Position numbers and translations under genes: made by a program. From Pseudomonas sp. efr-133-TYG-5 (GTDB lineage Bacteria > Pseudomonadota > Gammaproteobacteria > Pseudomonadales > Pseudomonadaceae), in NCBI RefSeq assembly GCF_030209175.1, contig NZ_JARVSM010000001.1:1-64000 (forward strand): 64,000 bases of DNA, in the 5' to 3' direction. Below, in pieces: positions 62,961 to 64,000 of this stretch; the stretch's first letter is position 1; each line of letters begins with the position of its first letter. The notes under the pieces were generated by a model. It had not been told where the DNA came from. It did not search any database and saw only the letters and a program-made list of their open reading frames with translations.

Positions 62961-63632
62961 ATGACCTCGTGGTCGCCTACACATCCGGCACACAGCCCGC
63001 AGGCTCTCAAGGAGCCGTTGGTCTATGTGGTCGATGACGATGAGTCCATGCGACTGGCACTCGACGGCTTGTTGCGCTCGATTGGCCTGCAGGTGAAAAC
63101 CTTCGAATCCTCCCAGGATTTTCTCGCGTCAGCGCAACGCGATGTGCCCGGTTGCCTGATCCTCGATGTACGCCTGCGCGGTGAAAGCGGTCTGGCGTTC
63201 CAGGAACAGATGGAGAAGAGCGGTGTGCGCACTCCCATCGTGTTCATGACCGGTCATGGCGATATCGCCATGACCGTCAAGGCCATGAAGGCCGGTGCGG
63301 TGGACTTTCTGGCCAAACCGTTTCGGGATCAGGACATGCTCGATGCCGTTGCCAGTGCCCTGGCGCGCGACAGTGAACGGCTGCGGCTCGAGCAATCGGG
63401 CGCCGCCCTGCGTGATGCCTTCGCGGCGCTGACGCAGAGAGAGCGGGAAGTTCTGCGCTTCGTCATCAGCGGGTTGATGAACAAGCAGATCGCCGCGCAG
63501 CTCAACCTCAGCGAGGTGACGGTCAAGGTCCATCGTGGCCAGGTGATGAAGAAACTCGGTGCGCGCTCAGTGGCCGATCTGGTGCGCATGGCCGAGTCAC
63601 TGGGCGTTGAGCCTTCGCACCGCAGCGCCTGA
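62961..63632 (+). CDS. FixJ-type response regulator (REC + LuxR HTH)
   Basis: A 223-residue response regulator. The receiver holds VVDDDES (23-29) and the phospho-acceptor Asp69 in ILDVRLRGE. KPF follows near residue 121, and the MTGHGDIAMTVKAMKAGAVD stretch is characteristic of the FixJ/TodT group. A LuxR/GerE helix-turn-helix is at about 155-215 (LTQREREVLRFVISGLMNKQ and NLSEVTVKVHRGQVMKKLGA). ATG 62961 follows AAGGAGG. It is adjacent to a large kinase gene starting at 63711, the likely phosphate donor. The palindromes near 59950-60550 are candidate binding sites. Confidence 0.93.
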   Translation: MTSWSPTHPAHSPQALKEPLVYVVDDDESMRLALDGLLRSIGLQVKTFESSQDFLASAQRDVPGCLILDVRLRGESGLAFQEQMEKSGVRTPIVFMTGHGDIAMTVKAMKAGAVDFLAKPFRDQDMLDAVASALARDSERLRLEQSGAALRDAFAALTQREREVLRFVISGLMNKQIAAQLNLSEVTVKVHRGQVMKKLGARSVADLVRMAESLGVEPSHRSA

Positions 63633-63710
63633 GCGACGCCTGTGCCGCATTGGCCAAACCGCCGCAGAGCTTCACGTTCAATCTCATAGAAAATTTCGAC
63701 GGTGCCGGCC

Positions 63711-64000
63711 ATGGCGAGCAGACAGCAGATCTTGTGGGACGACGGCGAGCGCGTGCTCGTGCGCGTGCAACGTCAGGGTCAGGGGGGCGGCACTGTGTTG
63801 CGCGTGCGGCCGTCCGCGGCGCAACCCCTGCCAGCGACCCTCGACCGACTGGCCCATGAGTACAGCCTCAGGGACGAATTGCATAGCGACTGGGCATTGC
63901 GCCCGCAGGCGCTGAGCCGGGACGGCGGGCAGACGCGCCTGCTGCTCGACGACCCGGGTGGCGAACCGTTGTCGCGCTTGCTGCGCGAGCCGCTGGAGGT
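63711..64000 (+). CDS. Start of a large Ser/Thr-kinase-like hybrid sensor kinase (truncated by window)
   Basis: The open frame from ATG 63711 runs off the window end with 96 codons visible. ILWDDGERVLVRVQRQGQGG, TLDRLAHEYSLRDELHSDWA and LLLDDPGGEPLSRLL match the N-terminal Ser/Thr-kinase-like domain of trifunctional kinase/ATPase/histidine-kinase proteins of proteobacteria (often 1700-1900 residues). It starts 78 bases after the FixJ-type regulator and probably pairs with it. The later domains are not visible here, so the family call rests on the first 96 residues. Confidence 0.75.
   Translation, partial: MASRQQILWDDGERVLVRVQRQGQGGGTVLRVRPSAAQPLPATLDRLAHEYSLRDELHSDWALRPQALSRDGGQTRLLLDDPGGEPLSRLLREPLE

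Overview
The window is chromosomal DNA of a Pseudomonas, most likely of the P. fluorescens group. The evidence is the high GC content with long antisense open frames, the Pseudomonas-type REP palindromes, the DUF6124 and DUF2986 small proteins, and above all a gene order that I recognise from P. aeruginosa PAO1: vreA-vreI-vreR, the hxc type II secretion genes, a DING/LapA-type phosphatase and the giant exoprotein PdtA. No rRNA, tRNA or CRISPR array was seen.

Region 1 (1-4771 and 15453-38353) is a phosphate-starvation secretion locus. A cell-surface-signalling trio (STN protein VreA, ECF sigma factor VreI, FecR-type anti-sigma VreR) is followed by the complete Hxc apparatus: pseudopilins W, U, V, T and X, inner-membrane P, Y, Z and S, ATPase R and liposecretin Q. 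Next come its likely substrate, a DING protein, and an FHA-type exoprotein of about 4165 residues. VreI would switch on the machinery when phosphate is low, Hxc would export the DING protein, and PdtA would need an outer-membrane partner (PdtB) that is not encoded in this window.

Region 2 (about 4772-15452) is an accessory island that splits the hxc cluster between hxcP and hxcV. It holds a degenerate IS1182-family element with inverted ends, an EACC1-like small protein, and a compact four-gene operon (P-loop kinase, kinase/adenylosuccinate-synthetase fusion, DUF7002, NUDIX). It also holds a frameshifted OLD-like AAA/TOPRIM ATPase, two overlapping AT-rich membrane-protein genes, and a DUF6124 gene behind a long hairpin-rich leader. 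The four-gene operon is the best candidate for an undescribed system. Its PurA-like domain has Ser in place of the catalytic Asp and has lost the TKLD guanine motif, both features I associate with phage PurZ. This suggests production of a non-standard purine nucleotide, perhaps for anti-phage defence.

Region 3 (38354-52761) carries ordinary accessory metabolism: MsrA, a zinc alcohol dehydrogenase, an AlaE-type alanine exporter, two SDRs, two AraC regulators, a cupin, a VOC protein and small proteins. It ends with an uncharacterised operon of a TPR-like protein, a PcfJ-like protein and a DUF1266-like protein.

Region 4 (52783-64000) contains regulator/enzyme pairs (LysR with aldehyde dehydrogenase; LysR with MFS) and a signalling patch. 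The patch has an NDH-2-like flavoprotein and metallo-beta-lactamase-fold operon, a stand-alone receiver, a LysR, a GlxA-type regulator, a FixJ-type regulator, and the start of a large kinase that runs off the end. Copies of a TATACC-type palindrome sit in front of the operon and between the receiver and the LysR gene.
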